A DNA stretch of 50,600 bases from contig NZ_DJFS01000074.1 in NCBI RefSeq assembly GCF_002432125.1, forward strand, positions 1-50,600. The letters are read 5' to 3'. Shown piece after piece: positions 7,187-16,246 of the stretch. Positions within the stretch are counted from its first letter, which is position 1. Every line of letters starts with the position of its first letter. Origin of the DNA: Brevundimonas sp. UBA5866. Its GTDB lineage: Bacteria > Pseudomonadota > Alphaproteobacteria > Caulobacterales > Caulobacteraceae. A program made the position numbers and the translations under genes. The notes beneath the pieces are model-generated. The model was not told where the DNA came from. It made no database searches and saw only the letters and a list, made by a program, of their open reading frames with translations.

Positions 7187-7207
7187 GCGGTTCGTTTTTT
7201 ACGGCAC

Positions 7208-7247
7208 AAAAAAAGGGGGATGGTGATCCATCCCCCTTTCATTTTTT
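7208..7247. terminator. Bidirectional terminator between bactofilin gene and prfB
   Basis: A 12-bp stem, AAAGGGGGATGG (7212-7223) with CCATCCCCCTTT (7228-7239) around TGAT, is flanked by an A-run on the left and TTTTTT (7242-7247) on the right. It serves both convergent genes. Confidence 0.92.
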
Positions 7248-7262
7248 GCGCTTTAACAGCGG

Positions 7263-8376
7263 TTAGCTGTCGCGGGTCTCGCCCACGCGGGCGGCCAGTG
7301 CGGCACCCATGAAGGCATCCAGATCGCCGTCCAGAACACCTTGGGTGTCCGAGGTTTCGACGTTGGTGCGCAGGTCTTTGACCATTTGGTACGGCTGAAG
7401 CACGTAGGAGCGGATCTGGTGGCCCCAACCGATATCGGTCTTGGCATCGGCCAGAGCCTGAGCGGCCGCTTCGCGCTTTTGCAGTTCCAGTTCATACAGA
7501 CGCGCACGCAGCATCTTCCACGCCTGTTCGCGGTTCTGGTGCTGCGAACGGCCCGCCTGACAGGCCACAACCGTATTGGTCGGAATGTGGGTCAGTCGGA
7601 CAGCCGAGTCCGTCTTGTTGATGTGCTGACCACCCGCACCCGAGGCGCGGTAGGTGTCGGTACGGACGTCCGCCGGGTTGATGTCGATTTCGATGGTGTC
7701 ATCGACCACGGGCGACACGCCGATGGAGGCGAACGAGGTGTGGCGTTTGGCGGCGGCGTCATACGGGCTGATGCGGACCAGACGGTGCACGCCTGATTCC
7801 GACTTCAGCCAGCCATAGGCATTGGGGCCCTTCACCTGAATGGTGGCGGACTTGATACCGGCCTGTTCGCCCGCTTCTTCGGCCTCGACCTCGACCTCAT
7901 AGCCGTGCGCCTTGGCCCAGCGCGTATACATGCGCAGCAGCATGCCCGCCCAGTCATTCGACTCCGTGCCACCGGCACCGGAGTTCACTTCCAGATAAGC
8001 GTCGTTGCCGTCGGCTTCACCCGACAGCAGGGCTTCCAGTTCGGCGCGTGCGGCGCGCTCCTTGATGCCGCGCAGCATGACGCGGGCTTCTTCAAGGGCG
8101 GCTTCGTCGCCTTCCTCGTCGGCCATTTCAGCCAGCATCAGCCCGTCTTCCAGGTCACGTTCCATCTCCTTGACGGTGTTGACCTGGGCTTCCAGACGCG
8201 AGCGTTCGCGGCTGACGGCCTGTGCCTGTTCGGGATTGTCCCACAGCGTCGGATCTTCGACGCGGGCGTTCAGCTCGTCGAGCTTTCTTAGAGCGACATC
8301 CCAGTCAAAGTCGCCTCCTGAGCAGAGCAACGCTCTGCTCGATGTCGGCCTTCATGGCCTCGACATCCAGTCTCAT
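7263..8376 (-). CDS. prfB: Peptide chain release factor RF2, with programmed +1 frameshift
   Basis: Terminates translation at UGA and UAA. The first 23 codons run from the ATG at 8376-8374 (AGGAG eight bases ahead) to an in-frame CTT TGA at 8310-8305. Shifting +1 after CTT gives GAC and continues to 7263, for 370 residues in total. Features are the GGQ peptidyl-hydrolysis loop in RASGAGGQHINKTDSA and the stop-codon recognition segment SPYDAA, where E. coli RF2 has SPF. Reading only the long downstream frame would wrongly start the protein at 8330. It is convergent with the bactofilin gene. Expression is autoregulated: low RF2 favours the frameshift. Confidence 0.96.
8305..8319 (-). promoter_or_regulatory. 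prfB programmed +1 frameshift site
   Basis: On the minus strand AGGAGG (8319-8314), three bases (CGA), then CTT TGA C (8310-8304). The internal Shine-Dalgarno element sits three bases before CTT, as in E. coli (AGGGGG-TAT-CTT-TGA-C). It drives a +1 slip at the slippery CTT when UGA is decoded slowly. Confidence 0.95.
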
Positions 8377-8437
8377 CGCAAACTCCTATGCGATTTGGGT
8401 TCTGCCCCGGCGCGGCGCGCACGAGGGTCGAAAGAGT

Positions 8438-8467
8438 ACGGCGCACCCGTTTGACCGAATGCGCCGT
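8438..8467 (-). repeat. Hairpin-forming inverted repeat downstream of the PBP gene
   Basis: ACGGCGCA (8438-8445) and TGCGCCGT (8460-8467) form an 8-bp stem with a 14-nt loop, just past the stop of the PBP gene read on the minus strand. The following ACTCTTTC is only weakly T-rich. It could be a poor terminator or an mRNA 3' stabiliser. Confidence 0.35.
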
Positions 8468-8489
8468 CTTGGGGGGTCTAACTAATGCG

Positions 8490-10907
8490 TCAGTACAATC
8501 CGCTCAAGTCCTCGGGGACTTCCTTGCGCGGCGGTGTTGCCGGTGCGGGCGTCTGTGAAGGGGCATCCGGCGTGGACGGTGACTGGTTCTGCTCGCGGGC
8601 GATAATGTCGTTATAGGCCTGCGGGCCTGTGGGTTCGACCACCACCGGATCGGCGCGAACATTGCGTTCGGTCCCCGGACGGAAGGCTTCTTCGATACCG
8701 TTCACGGTCTTGAAGATCGCATTCTTCGGACGCACAAACGGACGTGCGGGGCGCAACTTCAGTGCCGTCTGCATGAACTCGCCGAAGATAGGCACGGCGG
8801 TCGAGGCGCCGGCCTCGCCCGAACCCAGCGAGCGGTTGTCGTCAAAGCCGACGAATACGCCCACCACGATGTCCGAAGAATAGCCCACGAACCACGCCGA
8901 GCGGTATTCGTTCGTCGTACCCGTTTTACCGGCCACATTGGGTCCAAGGCCACGGATGCTGGCGGCGGTACCGCGCTGGATCACGCCCTCCAGCATCGAG
9001 CTGATCTGATAGGCGGTGATCGGATCGATCACCTGGGTACCACGATCCTGCAGACGCGGCGATTCCTGGCCCGAGAAGCTGCGGGTACAGTCACGGCAGG
9101 CCCGGCGGTCGGCACGGTGCATGGTCTTGCCGTAACGGTCCTGGACCACTTCGATCAGATAGGGATCGACGCGGCGACCACCGTTGACGAAAGCCGAATA
9201 GGCCGCGGTGATGTGATAGGGCGTTGTCTCCCCTGCCCCCAGCGACATGGCGAGGTTGGGCTGCATGTCATCGACCACGCCCATACGCTTGGACAGGTCG
9301 ACGATATTCTTCATCCCCACCGCCTGTGCCAGACGCACCGTCATGACGTTACGCGACAGTTCCAACCCCCGACGAAGGGTCTGCGGGCCATAGAAGCGGC
9401 GGCTGTAGTTGGACGGGGTCCACGCCTTGCCACCTGGTCCACCCGGGAAGCTGATCGGGGCATCCAGTACAATCGAGGCAGGCGTGAAGTCACCCTCGAG
9501 TGCCGCTGCATAGACGAACGGCTTATAGGCCGAACCCGGCTGGCGACGGGCTTGGGTTGCACGGTTGAAGCTGGACAGCGCGTAAGAATAACCGCCCACC
9601 ATCGCCAGTACGCGGCCGGACTGCGGTTCGATGGCTACAAGAGCCCCGTTCACAGCCGGAACCTGACGCAGGGCATATTGACCGCCCTGACGTTCGACAA
9701 AGATCAGATCACCGCGTTTGAGCGGCTTACGACTGTTTCTCGACCATGCCACATCGCTGGACAGCAGGATGCCGACCCGATCATCCTTGGCGGTGCGGAC
9801 ACGTACAGTGCCGCCCTCCACGCTCTCGACGGCCGCGGCTTCCCAGGTGCGACGCTCGGGCGGAGCCTGACGGCGAACGGCATCTTCCTGCCAGCCGTCG
9901 GCGAAATCGGTTTCGCCCCACGCACCGCGCCAACCGTGACGGCGGTCATAGTTTTCCAGTCCCCGCATCAGGGCCACACGCGCAGCCGACTGTAGTTCGG
10001 GGTCAAGGGTGGTGCGCAGGTAGTAACCCCCGCGGTTGATCTCTTCCTGACCGAACATCGAGATCGCGCGACGGCGGGCTTCCTCGACGAAGAAGTCAGC
10101 ATCGGCATATTCGGCACGGCGCGGTGCCGAACGGGCGTTCAGCGGACGCGCCTGTGCGGCATCGCGTTGCTCGGCAGTGATAAAGCCCGCATCTTCCATC
10201 TGGCCCAGCACCCAGTTGCGGCGACCGATAGCGGCTTCCGGACGGCGTCGCGGATGATAGTTGGTAGGGCCTTTGGGCAGGGCCGCCAGAAAGGCCGCCT
10301 CTTCGATGGAAAGCTGGTCCAGCGACTTGCCGAAATAGTTATAGGCCGCAGCGGCAACGCCATAGGAGCGATAGCCGAGGTAGATTTCATTGAGATACAG
10401 CTCAAGCAGCTGTTCCTTGGTCAGCACCGTCTCCAGACGGGCGGCGAGGATCGCTTCCTTGAGTTTGCGGTTCAGCTTAGTCTCGTCGCTCAGCAGCACG
10501 TTCTTGGCGACCTGCTGGGTGATGGTCGAACCGCCTTCCAGACGGTTGCCCGAAAGAACGTTGAAAACGTTCTTGAACATGGCGCGGCCGACACCGGACA
10601 CATCGATACCGCCATGCGAGAAAAAGCTGCTGTCCTCGGCCGCGAGGAAGGCCTGAACAACGCGTTCCGGAACCTGATTGTAGGTTACGTAGATACGGCG
10701 CTGCTCGGAAAACTCGCCGATCAAAGTGCCATCGCCCGCATAGACGCGCGTCGCGGTAGCCGGACGATAGTCTGCCAGTTCTGCCGCGTCAGGCAGGTCA
10801 TAGGTGACGTATGCCGCGTACACAGCGACAACCACACCTGCGGCGGCGACGGCTCCCATCAAGGCAGTACCCGCCCAGACGAACCAGCGATCGGCTATTT
10901 TCACCAT
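8490..10907 (-). CDS. mrcA: Penicillin-binding protein 1A (bifunctional glycosyltransferase/transpeptidase)
   Basis: An inner-membrane enzyme that polymerises and cross-links peptidoglycan. It is 805 residues, the usual size. One N-terminal membrane anchor lies at about 10-35. The GT51 domain (about 55-230) carries the catalytic Glu in AAEDSSFFSHGGID (E91) and EGGSTITQQVAKN. The transpeptidase domain follows: SxxK is in QPGSAYKPF, SxN is SRN in LELSRNVMT, and KTG is in VAGKTGTTNE. The C-terminal tail is rich in Pro, Gln and Thr and probably disordered. It lies between smpB and prfB on the same strand, with 78 and 113 bp gaps. Confidence 0.96.
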   Translation of the reverse strand: MVKIADRWFVWAGTALMGAVAAAGVVVAVYAAYVTYDLPDAAELADYRPATATRVYAGDGTLIGEFSEQRRIYVTYNQVPERVVQAFLAAEDSSFFSHGGIDVSGVGRAMFKNVFNVLSGNRLEGGSTITQQVAKNVLLSDETKLNRKLKEAILAARLETVLTKEQLLELYLNEIYLGYRSYGVAAAAYNYFGKSLDQLSIEEAAFLAALPKGPTNYHPRRRPEAAIGRRNWVLGQMEDAGFITAEQRDAAQARPLNARSAPRRAEYADADFFVEEARRRAISMFGQEEINRGGYYLRTTLDPELQSAARVALMRGLENYDRRHGWRGAWGETDFADGWQEDAVRRQAPPERRTWEAAAVESVEGGTVRVRTAKDDRVGILLSSDVAWSRNSRKPLKRGDLIFVERQGGQYALRQVPAVNGALVAIEPQSGRVLAMVGGYSYALSSFNRATQARRQPGSAYKPFVYAAALEGDFTPASIVLDAPISFPGGPGGKAWTPSNYSRRFYGPQTLRRGLELSRNVMTVRLAQAVGMKNIVDLSKRMGVVDDMQPNLAMSLGAGETTPYHITAAYSAFVNGGRRVDPYLIEVVQDRYGKTMHRADRRACRDCTRSFSGQESPRLQDRGTQVIDPITAYQISSMLEGVIQRGTAASIRGLGPNVAGKTGTTNEYRSAWFVGYSSDIVVGVFVGFDDNRSLGSGEAGASTAVPIFGEFMQTALKLRPARPFVRPKNAIFKTVNGIEEAFRPGTERNVRADPVVVEPTGPQAYNDIIAREQNQSPSTPDAPSQTPAPATPPRKEVPEDLSGLY

Positions 10908-10985
10908 GCACTCCGCACCCGGTTAACGGGATAAATCCTAGCCTGTGCCGCACCCTGCGCCTAGGGCGCCAGAGACACGATCTGT

Positions 10986-11456
10986 TTAGCCACGTTCTTT
11001 CAGCAGTCGGGCCTTGTCGCGCTGCCAGTCACGTTCGGCGGTCGCCTCGCGCTTGTCGTGGTTCTTCTTGCCCTTTGCCAGGGCGATTTCGATTTTGGCC
11101 TTGCCCGCTTCATTCAGATACAGCCGTACCGGAATGATGGTGCGGCCATCGCGCTGGACCGCCGCGGCCATCTTGTCGATCTGGCGGCGGTGCAGCAGCA
11201 GTTTACGATGGCGGCGCGGTTCGTGATTGAACCGGTTGGCCATTTTGTAGGGTGGAATGTCCGAATTGACGAGAACCAGCTCACGCCCCTCGACCGCGAC
11301 ATAGCTCTCGGCGATATTGGCCCGGCCATCGCGCAGGGCTTTGATCTCGGTCCCCAGTAGCTGGATACCGGCCTCCACATGGTCGTCGAGGAAGTAGTCG
11401 TAACGTGCACGCCGGTTTTCGGCGATGGTCTTCTGCTTTGGCGCTTGGTCGGCCAT
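10986..11456 (-). CDS. smpB: SsrA-binding protein SmpB
   Basis: Binds tmRNA and delivers it to stalled ribosomes for trans-translation. It is 156 residues, the typical length. The OB-fold core is visible from RRARYDYFL through GTEIKALRDGRANIAESYV. The basic C-terminal tail (GKKNHDKREATAERDWQRDKA) enters the empty mRNA channel. Its ATG (11456-11454) shares one base with the dapA stop (TAATG), so the two are translationally coupled. SmpB with RF2 nearby makes this a translation-rescue and termination neighbourhood, probably by chance. Confidence 0.97.
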   Translation of the reverse strand: MADQAPKQKTIAENRRARYDYFLDDHVEAGIQLLGTEIKALRDGRANIAESYVAVEGRELVLVNSDIPPYKMANRFNHEPRRHRKLLLHRRQIDKMAAAVQRDGRTIIPVRLYLNEAGKAKIEIALAKGKKNHDKREATAERDWQRDKARLLKERG

Positions 11457-12340
11457 TAAACGATCCCGGCAGCTGCCATTGCGGCATCAATATGCGGACG
11501 GACCTCTTCGCGGGTCTGTACCAAAGGCAAACGCACCTCTTCCGAACAGTATCCCAATTTCGACAAGGCATATTTCGTCGGCGACGGAGAGTTGTCGAGG
11601 AACAGCCCCTTGTGCAGGCCGATCAGACGGTCCTGCCAGCTACGGGCGGTTTCCAAATCACCGGCCTGGATCGCATTGTGCAGGGCGACCATACCTTCGG
11701 GTGCGACATTGGACGTCACCGAAATAACGCCACAGCCACCTTGCGCAGCATAGCCAAGATAGCTGGGGTCATCGCCCGAAATCAGATCGAAACGGCCATC
11801 GATATGCGCGCGCATCCAGCTCACGCGCGAGAGGTCGCCCGTGGCGTCCTTGATGCCCACGATATTGGGATGACGCGCCAGGGCGGCCACGGTTTCATTG
11901 GCCATGTCCACGCCGGTGCGACCCGGAACATTATAGAGCAGGACCGGGATCTGGACCGCATCGGCCATCGCTTCGAAATGGGCCTGAAGGCCCGCCTGCG
12001 ACGGACGGTTGTAATAGGGGGTCACAGCCAGAACGCCGTCGGCACCGACGGTCTTGGCAAACTTCGACAGTTCGATCGCCTTGTCGGTCGCCGAAGAGCC
12101 CGCACCCGCAATAACGCGGATGCGGCCCGCGGCCTGCGATACGCACATTTCGACCACGCGCTTGTGCTCGTCGAGATGCAGTGTCGCGCTCTCGCCGGTA
12201 GTGCCCATAGGCACAACGCCATGCACGCCAGCAGCGATTTGACGTTCCAACAGTTTTTTAAACGCCTCTTCGTCCACGTTTCCGTCACGAAGAGGTGTGA
12301 TCAAGGCGGTGATCACGCCCTTGAACAAATGGGCGATCAT
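11456..12340 (-). CDS. dapA: 4-hydroxy-tetrahydrodipicolinate synthase
   Basis: The first committed step of the diaminopimelate/lysine pathway, condensing pyruvate with aspartate semialdehyde in the cytoplasm. It is 294 residues, exactly family size. The N-terminus is FKGVITALITPLRDG. The MGTTGES loop holds the Thr pair of the proton relay. The catalytic Tyr is in LLYNVPGRTG, and the Schiff-base Lys is in VGIKDATGD. It is the first gene of a dapA-smpB unit, divergent from the lytic transglycosylase gene with a 100-bp gap. Confidence 0.97.
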   Translation of the reverse strand: MIAHLFKGVITALITPLRDGNVDEEAFKKLLERQIAAGVHGVVPMGTTGESATLHLDEHKRVVEMCVSQAAGRIRVIAGAGSSATDKAIELSKFAKTVGADGVLAVTPYYNRPSQAGLQAHFEAMADAVQIPVLLYNVPGRTGVDMANETVAALARHPNIVGIKDATGDLSRVSWMRAHIDGRFDLISGDDPSYLGYAAQGGCGVISVTSNVAPEGMVALHNAIQAGDLETARSWQDRLIGLHKGLFLDNSPSPTKYALSKLGYCSEEVRLPLVQTREEVRPHIDAAMAAAGIV

Positions 12341-12364
12341 GGAAAACTAACCTGTGCGGAGAAT

Positions 12365-12381
12365 GAGCGGATGAGCCGCTC
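12365..12381. repeat. Palindrome between divergent dapA and slt
   Basis: GAGCGG (12365-12370) and CCGCTC (12376-12381) are perfect inverted arms around ATGAG. It lies 24 bp from dapA and 59 bp from slt, and no T-run follows in either direction. It may be an operator or an RNA hairpin in the dapA leader. Confidence 0.35.
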
Positions 12382-12440
12382 GGTATCTTGATGGGGCCAA
12401 AGGGTATTTCGCCAATGGCTCTACCGCAACAAGTAGATGA

Positions 12441-14489
12441 ATGAGGACGAAGAAGCTGATGATCGCGACGACCCTCGCAGCCGCCCTGGCGGTCATGGCC
12501 CCCCCGACTCAAGACGTGATCAACAGCGTCCCGGCAGCCTATAATTCCCAAGTGGCGGGCTCTATCAGCCCGTCAGACCAGTCGCTCGTCCAACAAGGAC
12601 TGGCCGCGGCACGGGCGCGTGACGTTGTGCGTACCCAGCAGATCATGGCCTCGATCAGTGACCCTGCCGCCCGCAAACTCGTGGAGTGGGCACTGGTGGA
12701 TACGTCGGATCGCCAGCTCTCCTATGCCGAGCTTTTGCGGGCCGAGAACGATCTGAAAGGTTGGCCGCGCGCCGAATCACGTCGCGCCGCAGCCGAGCGT
12801 GCCTTGAACGCTTCGGGTATGGGAGGCGATGCTGTGCTGGCGTTTTTTGCCGAACAGCCTCCGCGTACGGTTCAAGGTGCCATATCTCTGGCTTCCGCGC
12901 TCGAGCAGGCGGGTCGACGTGACGAAGCGCAAACCCTGATCCGCAACTGGTGGCGTGAAGAATCGTTCGACGCCGCCGAGCAGGACCGTATCCTGTCGCG
13001 CTGGTCCGCATGGCTGACCACCGACGATCACAGCGCCCGCCTGAGCACACTGCTCAGCGGTCCTCACGGGCCGGCGACACGCGCTATGGTCAATCTGGTC
13101 CCAGCCGAGCGTCAGGCCATTGCCAATGCGGTGATGAACCTGCGCACCGCCTATGCGCCCGACACTCTGGTTGCCAGCCTGTCGCCGCAGCAGGCGACAG
13201 ACCCCAATGTCGTGCTGGAGCGTGTGCGTCTGTTGCGTTCGGCCAACCGCCAGAGCGAGGCATTCGACCTTCTGCGCTATCTGCCGCCCGCCCCCAAACA
13301 CACAGAGGGCCAGAACACGCTTTGGTCGGAACGCCGCAACCTGTTCCTCGACGCCCTGCGCATGGGTAACAACCAAGCGGCCTATGATGCCTTTGCCGGT
13401 CACGGCTTCTCGTCGGGCGAACGCTCAGTCGATGCAGAGTTCTTTGCCGGTTGGGCCGCGCTGGTAAAACTGAATGATCCGCGACGCGCCGCGCAGCATT
13501 TCGAGACGCTGCGCAATATCTCGCAGACCCCGATCACCCAGGGGCGTGCGCTTTACTGGCTGGGTCGCGCCGCAGAGGCACAGGGCGACCGCGCCCGCGC
13601 GCAGGAATTCTATGCCGCAGGCGGTCAGCACTGGCAGACCTTCTACGGCCAGTTGGCCGCCGAGAAAGCCGGTGTGCAAACGCTGAACCTGCCGGGAGAA
13701 CCCGATCCCTCGCCAGAGGACATCCAACGCTTTGAAAGCTACGAGATGGTCCGGGCGACGCGCATTCTGGGGCAGATGGGAGAAAAGACCCTGATGCGCG
13801 TCTTTGCCTATCATCTGGATGACAATCTGCCCCTGCCCTACGACCTGTCGATGCTGTTCGATCTGGTCAAATCCTATGGTGACCAATTCGGCGCCATGAT
13901 GGTCGGCCGGGCAGCCAGCGGTCGCGGATTTATCATGCCCGAGCGCATGTACCCGATCCAACTGCCCGAACAGGTTCCGGGCATGGCACCGACAGACTTC
14001 GCACTGGCCATCACCCGTCAGGAGTCTAGCTTTGACCCCAGCGTGCAATCCCACGCCAATGCACGCGGCATGATGCAGTTGCTACCGACGACAGCCGCCG
14101 GTGTCGCCCGCCGCATGGGGTTGTCCTACAGTGACGACCGCCTGTGGGATGCCAACTACAACATGACCTTGGGCAGCTATCACCTGGGCGAACTGCTGAA
14201 CAATTTCGGCCAATCGCCTCTTCTGGCAGCCGTGGGCTACAATGCCGGTCCGGCACGCCCTCCGCAATGGACGGCTCGCTGCGGTGATCCGCGTCAGGCA
14301 CAGGTTGATCCGCTGGACTTCATCGAGTGCGCGCCGATCACCGAAACCCGCAACTATATGATGCGGGTCATGGAAAATATGCAGATCTACCGCGCCCGCC
14401 TGAATGGCGGCTCGGCACCGTTGACGCCTACGGCAGACCTAGCTCGGGGCACACCGCCCTATGCCGGTCCCCGCCCCTACAGCGAATAA
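12441..14489 (+). CDS. slt: Soluble lytic murein transglycosylase, GH23 family
   Basis: A periplasmic enzyme cleaving peptidoglycan glycan strands to 1,6-anhydro-MurNAc ends, the source of the sugar handled by AnmK. It is 682 residues. A signal peptide covers about 1-20 (MRTKKLMIATTLAAALAVMA). A long alpha-helical superhelical region with TPR-like repeats follows, then a C-terminal GH23 domain. The catalytic Glu is in ITRQESSFDP, followed by SHANARGMMQLLPTTAAGVAR and GYNAGP. The ribosome site before 12441 is poor. A 17-codon ORF (12391-12444) overlaps the start as ATGA, so coupled initiation is possible. It ends 18 bp from a convergent ABC gene. Confidence 0.93.
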   Translation: MRTKKLMIATTLAAALAVMAPPTQDVINSVPAAYNSQVAGSISPSDQSLVQQGLAAARARDVVRTQQIMASISDPAARKLVEWALVDTSDRQLSYAELLRAENDLKGWPRAESRRAAAERALNASGMGGDAVLAFFAEQPPRTVQGAISLASALEQAGRRDEAQTLIRNWWREESFDAAEQDRILSRWSAWLTTDDHSARLSTLLSGPHGPATRAMVNLVPAERQAIANAVMNLRTAYAPDTLVASLSPQQATDPNVVLERVRLLRSANRQSEAFDLLRYLPPAPKHTEGQNTLWSERRNLFLDALRMGNNQAAYDAFAGHGFSSGERSVDAEFFAGWAALVKLNDPRRAAQHFETLRNISQTPITQGRALYWLGRAAEAQGDRARAQEFYAAGGQHWQTFYGQLAAEKAGVQTLNLPGEPDPSPEDIQRFESYEMVRATRILGQMGEKTLMRVFAYHLDDNLPLPYDLSMLFDLVKSYGDQFGAMMVGRAASGRGFIMPERMYPIQLPEQVPGMAPTDFALAITRQESSFDPSVQSHANARGMMQLLPTTAAGVARRMGLSYSDDRLWDANYNMTLGSYHLGELLNNFGQSPLLAAVGYNAGPARPPQWTARCGDPRQAQVDPLDFIECAPITETRNYMMRVMENMQIYRARLNGGSAPLTPTADLARGTPPYAGPRPYSE

Positions 14490-14507
14490 GAGCCTTCAAT
14501 CGCGGAG

Positions 14508-15260
14508 CTACAGACGACGGGTCGCCAAAAGCGGCCCGTTTTCTGTTTCGACCCATTGGGCCGCAATGCGGAAATGTTCGCGCAGGACATCGACGGACAA
14601 GGCCTCCATAGGTGCGGCATCAGCCACAACGCGACCATTGGCCACCACCACCACACGATCCGCAAACTGGGCGGCGGCAGAGAGGTCGTGCATGGTCACA
14701 ACCACCGCAGCCCGATCGGAAGCGCGCTGGCGCAGGCGCTCCAGAACCAGCAGGGCTGCATCGGGATCGAGCCCGGCGACAGGCTCGTCCGCGATCAGAA
14801 CAGGCGCATCCGTCACCAGAGCCCGCGCCAATAGAACACGCGCCCTCTCACCACCGGACATATCCGCGACCCCGCGATGGGCCAGATGGCCGACGCCCAC
14901 CAGATCGAGCGCGCGCGCGGCCCGCACCATGATGTCGCCGTATCCAAAGTGAAGACCGCCCAACGCCGCGATCTCAATCGCAGGCAGGTTCCAGGCAATC
15001 GTCCGGTCCTGCGCCAAATAGGCGATACTTTCACCCCTTTGCCGGGCTGTCAGGGATTTCAGGTCGCGTCCATGTACGGTGACGGACCCTTGCCGGGGCC
15101 GGATCAGGCCCGCAGCGACCTTGAGCAGGGTCGATTTGCCCGCGCCATTGGGACCGCAGACCGCCACCATCTGACCGGCCTCGACGGACATCGAGGCAAA
15201 ATGCAGCAATCGCTGCTTCTCGATCTCGACATTGATGCCTTCAAGACGAAACAGGGTCAC
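14508..15260 (-). CDS. FecCD/BtuCD-type ABC transporter ATP-binding protein
   Basis: The ATPase of an importer for cobalamin, heme or an iron-siderophore. It is 250 residues from the GTG at 15260-15258, chosen because GTGA overlaps the permease stop and GGGAG lies eight bases ahead; an in-frame ATG at 15287 is the alternative. Walker A is GPNGAGKST, the Q-loop glutamine is in AYLAQDR, the signature is MSGGERAR (Met replaces the usual Leu), Walker B is PVLIADEP, and the switch His is in TMHDLSAA. It is the last gene of a four-gene operon with overlaps at every junction. The substrate cannot be assigned from the ATPase. Confidence 0.92.
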   Translation of the reverse strand: MTLFRLEGINVEIEKQRLLHFASMSVEAGQMVAVCGPNGAGKSTLLKVAAGLIRPRQGSVTVHGRDLKSLTARQRGESIAYLAQDRTIAWNLPAIEIAALGGLHFGYGDIMVRAARALDLVGVGHLAHRGVADMSGGERARVLLARALVTDAPVLIADEPVAGLDPDAALLVLERLRQRASDRAAVVVTMHDLSAAAQFADRVVVVANGRVVADAAPMEALSVDVLREHFRIAAQWVETENGPLLATRRL

Positions 15261-16246
15261 AGACGCCACTCCCGCGCAGCCCGCCATGCGATGACAGCAA
15301 ACAGGGGCGCACCGATCAGCGCGGTGAAAACACCCAGTTTAAGCTCCTGGTCGGTGGGCATGACCCGCGTGGCCAGATCGGCAATCACCAGAATAAGCCC
15401 GCCCGCCAGGGCCGACGGCAACAGAACACGCCCCGGGTCACCGCGTACCGCCGAGCGAACAAGATGGGGGGCGGCAAGACCGACAAAGCCGATCACGCCC
15501 GCGACCGCCACTGCGGCCCCTGATGCGACCGCGGCCGCCAGAAGCGCGCACACCCTGAGACGGGCCAGCGGCAGGCCCGAAGCCTTGGCGACATCCTCGC
15601 CCAAAGTCAGCAAGCGGAGCCCCTGCCGTGCCATCACGGCAAAAATCGCCGCAACAGCCAGAGCAAAAGCCACCCAGCCCACATCGAACCAGCTACGGTT
15701 GGCGACCGAACCCAGCATCCACGCCATGACCTCTGCCGAGGCGATGGGCGATGGCGACAGGTTGAAAATCAAAGCCGTGGCCGCGCCGGAGAAACTGGAA
15801 AGGGCCACACCAAACAGGATCAGCCCTTCCGGAGCCTTCAATCTGGCACCGACCAGCGTCAGCAAAAGACCCGCTACCGCTGCGCCAAGAAGCGCCGAGG
15901 CTTCGACCGCCCCCGGTATGGCCGCCATGCCTGTGACAATCGCCAGAGCCGCGGCAAAGGCAGCCGTGCCCGAGACACCGATTACCCCCGGTTCAGCCAG
16001 CGGATTACGCAGCAATCCCTGCATGACCGCTCCGGACAGTCCCAGAGCCGCCCCTACGAACAGGGCACAGAGCACCCGTGGCAAACGTATCTGCCAAAGA
16101 ACAAGACCTTCACCGGACAAGGGGTTGGACAGGGCAAGAGCATAGTCCTGCCATGTCAGTGCAGTCTCGCCGAAGCTTATGCCAAAGGCTACGGCGACGA
16201 GTATGCAGGCCAACAGACCTGCATTCAGCCAGACAGATCTTATCAT
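15257..16246 (-). CDS. FecCD-family ABC transporter permease
   Basis: The inner-membrane channel subunit for cobalamin, heme or siderophore import. It is 329 residues from the ATG at 16246-16244, which shares one base with the preceding stop (TAATG); an upstream start at 16291 would lie inside the neighbouring gene. About ten transmembrane helices are visible. Family landmarks are RLPRVLCALFVGAALGLSGAVMQGLLRNPLAEPGV near residues 55-90 (shown in part) and GFVGLAAPHLVR in the second half. It is co-translated with its binding protein and ATPase. Confidence 0.92.
   Translation of the reverse strand: MIRSVWLNAGLLACILVAVAFGISFGETALTWQDYALALSNPLSGEGLVLWQIRLPRVLCALFVGAALGLSGAVMQGLLRNPLAEPGVIGVSGTAAFAAALAIVTGMAAIPGAVEASALLGAAVAGLLLTLVGARLKAPEGLILFGVALSSFSGAATALIFNLSPSPIASAEVMAWMLGSVANRSWFDVGWVAFALAVAAIFAVMARQGLRLLTLGEDVAKASGLPLARLRVCALLAAAVASGAAVAVAGVIGFVGLAAPHLVRSAVRGDPGRVLLPSALAGGLILVIADLATRVMPTDQELKLGVFTALIGAPLFAVIAWRAAREWRL

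Noticed and set aside
8305..8307. In-frame TGA making prfB look broken
   Set aside because: It is the programmed frameshift stop, with internal Shine-Dalgarno and CTT TGA C, not a mutation.
14877..16145. 422-codon + strand frame opposite the FecCD genes
   Set aside because: Low-complexity Ala/Thr/Arg product, antisense to recognisable permease and ATPase genes; no ribosome site or family.
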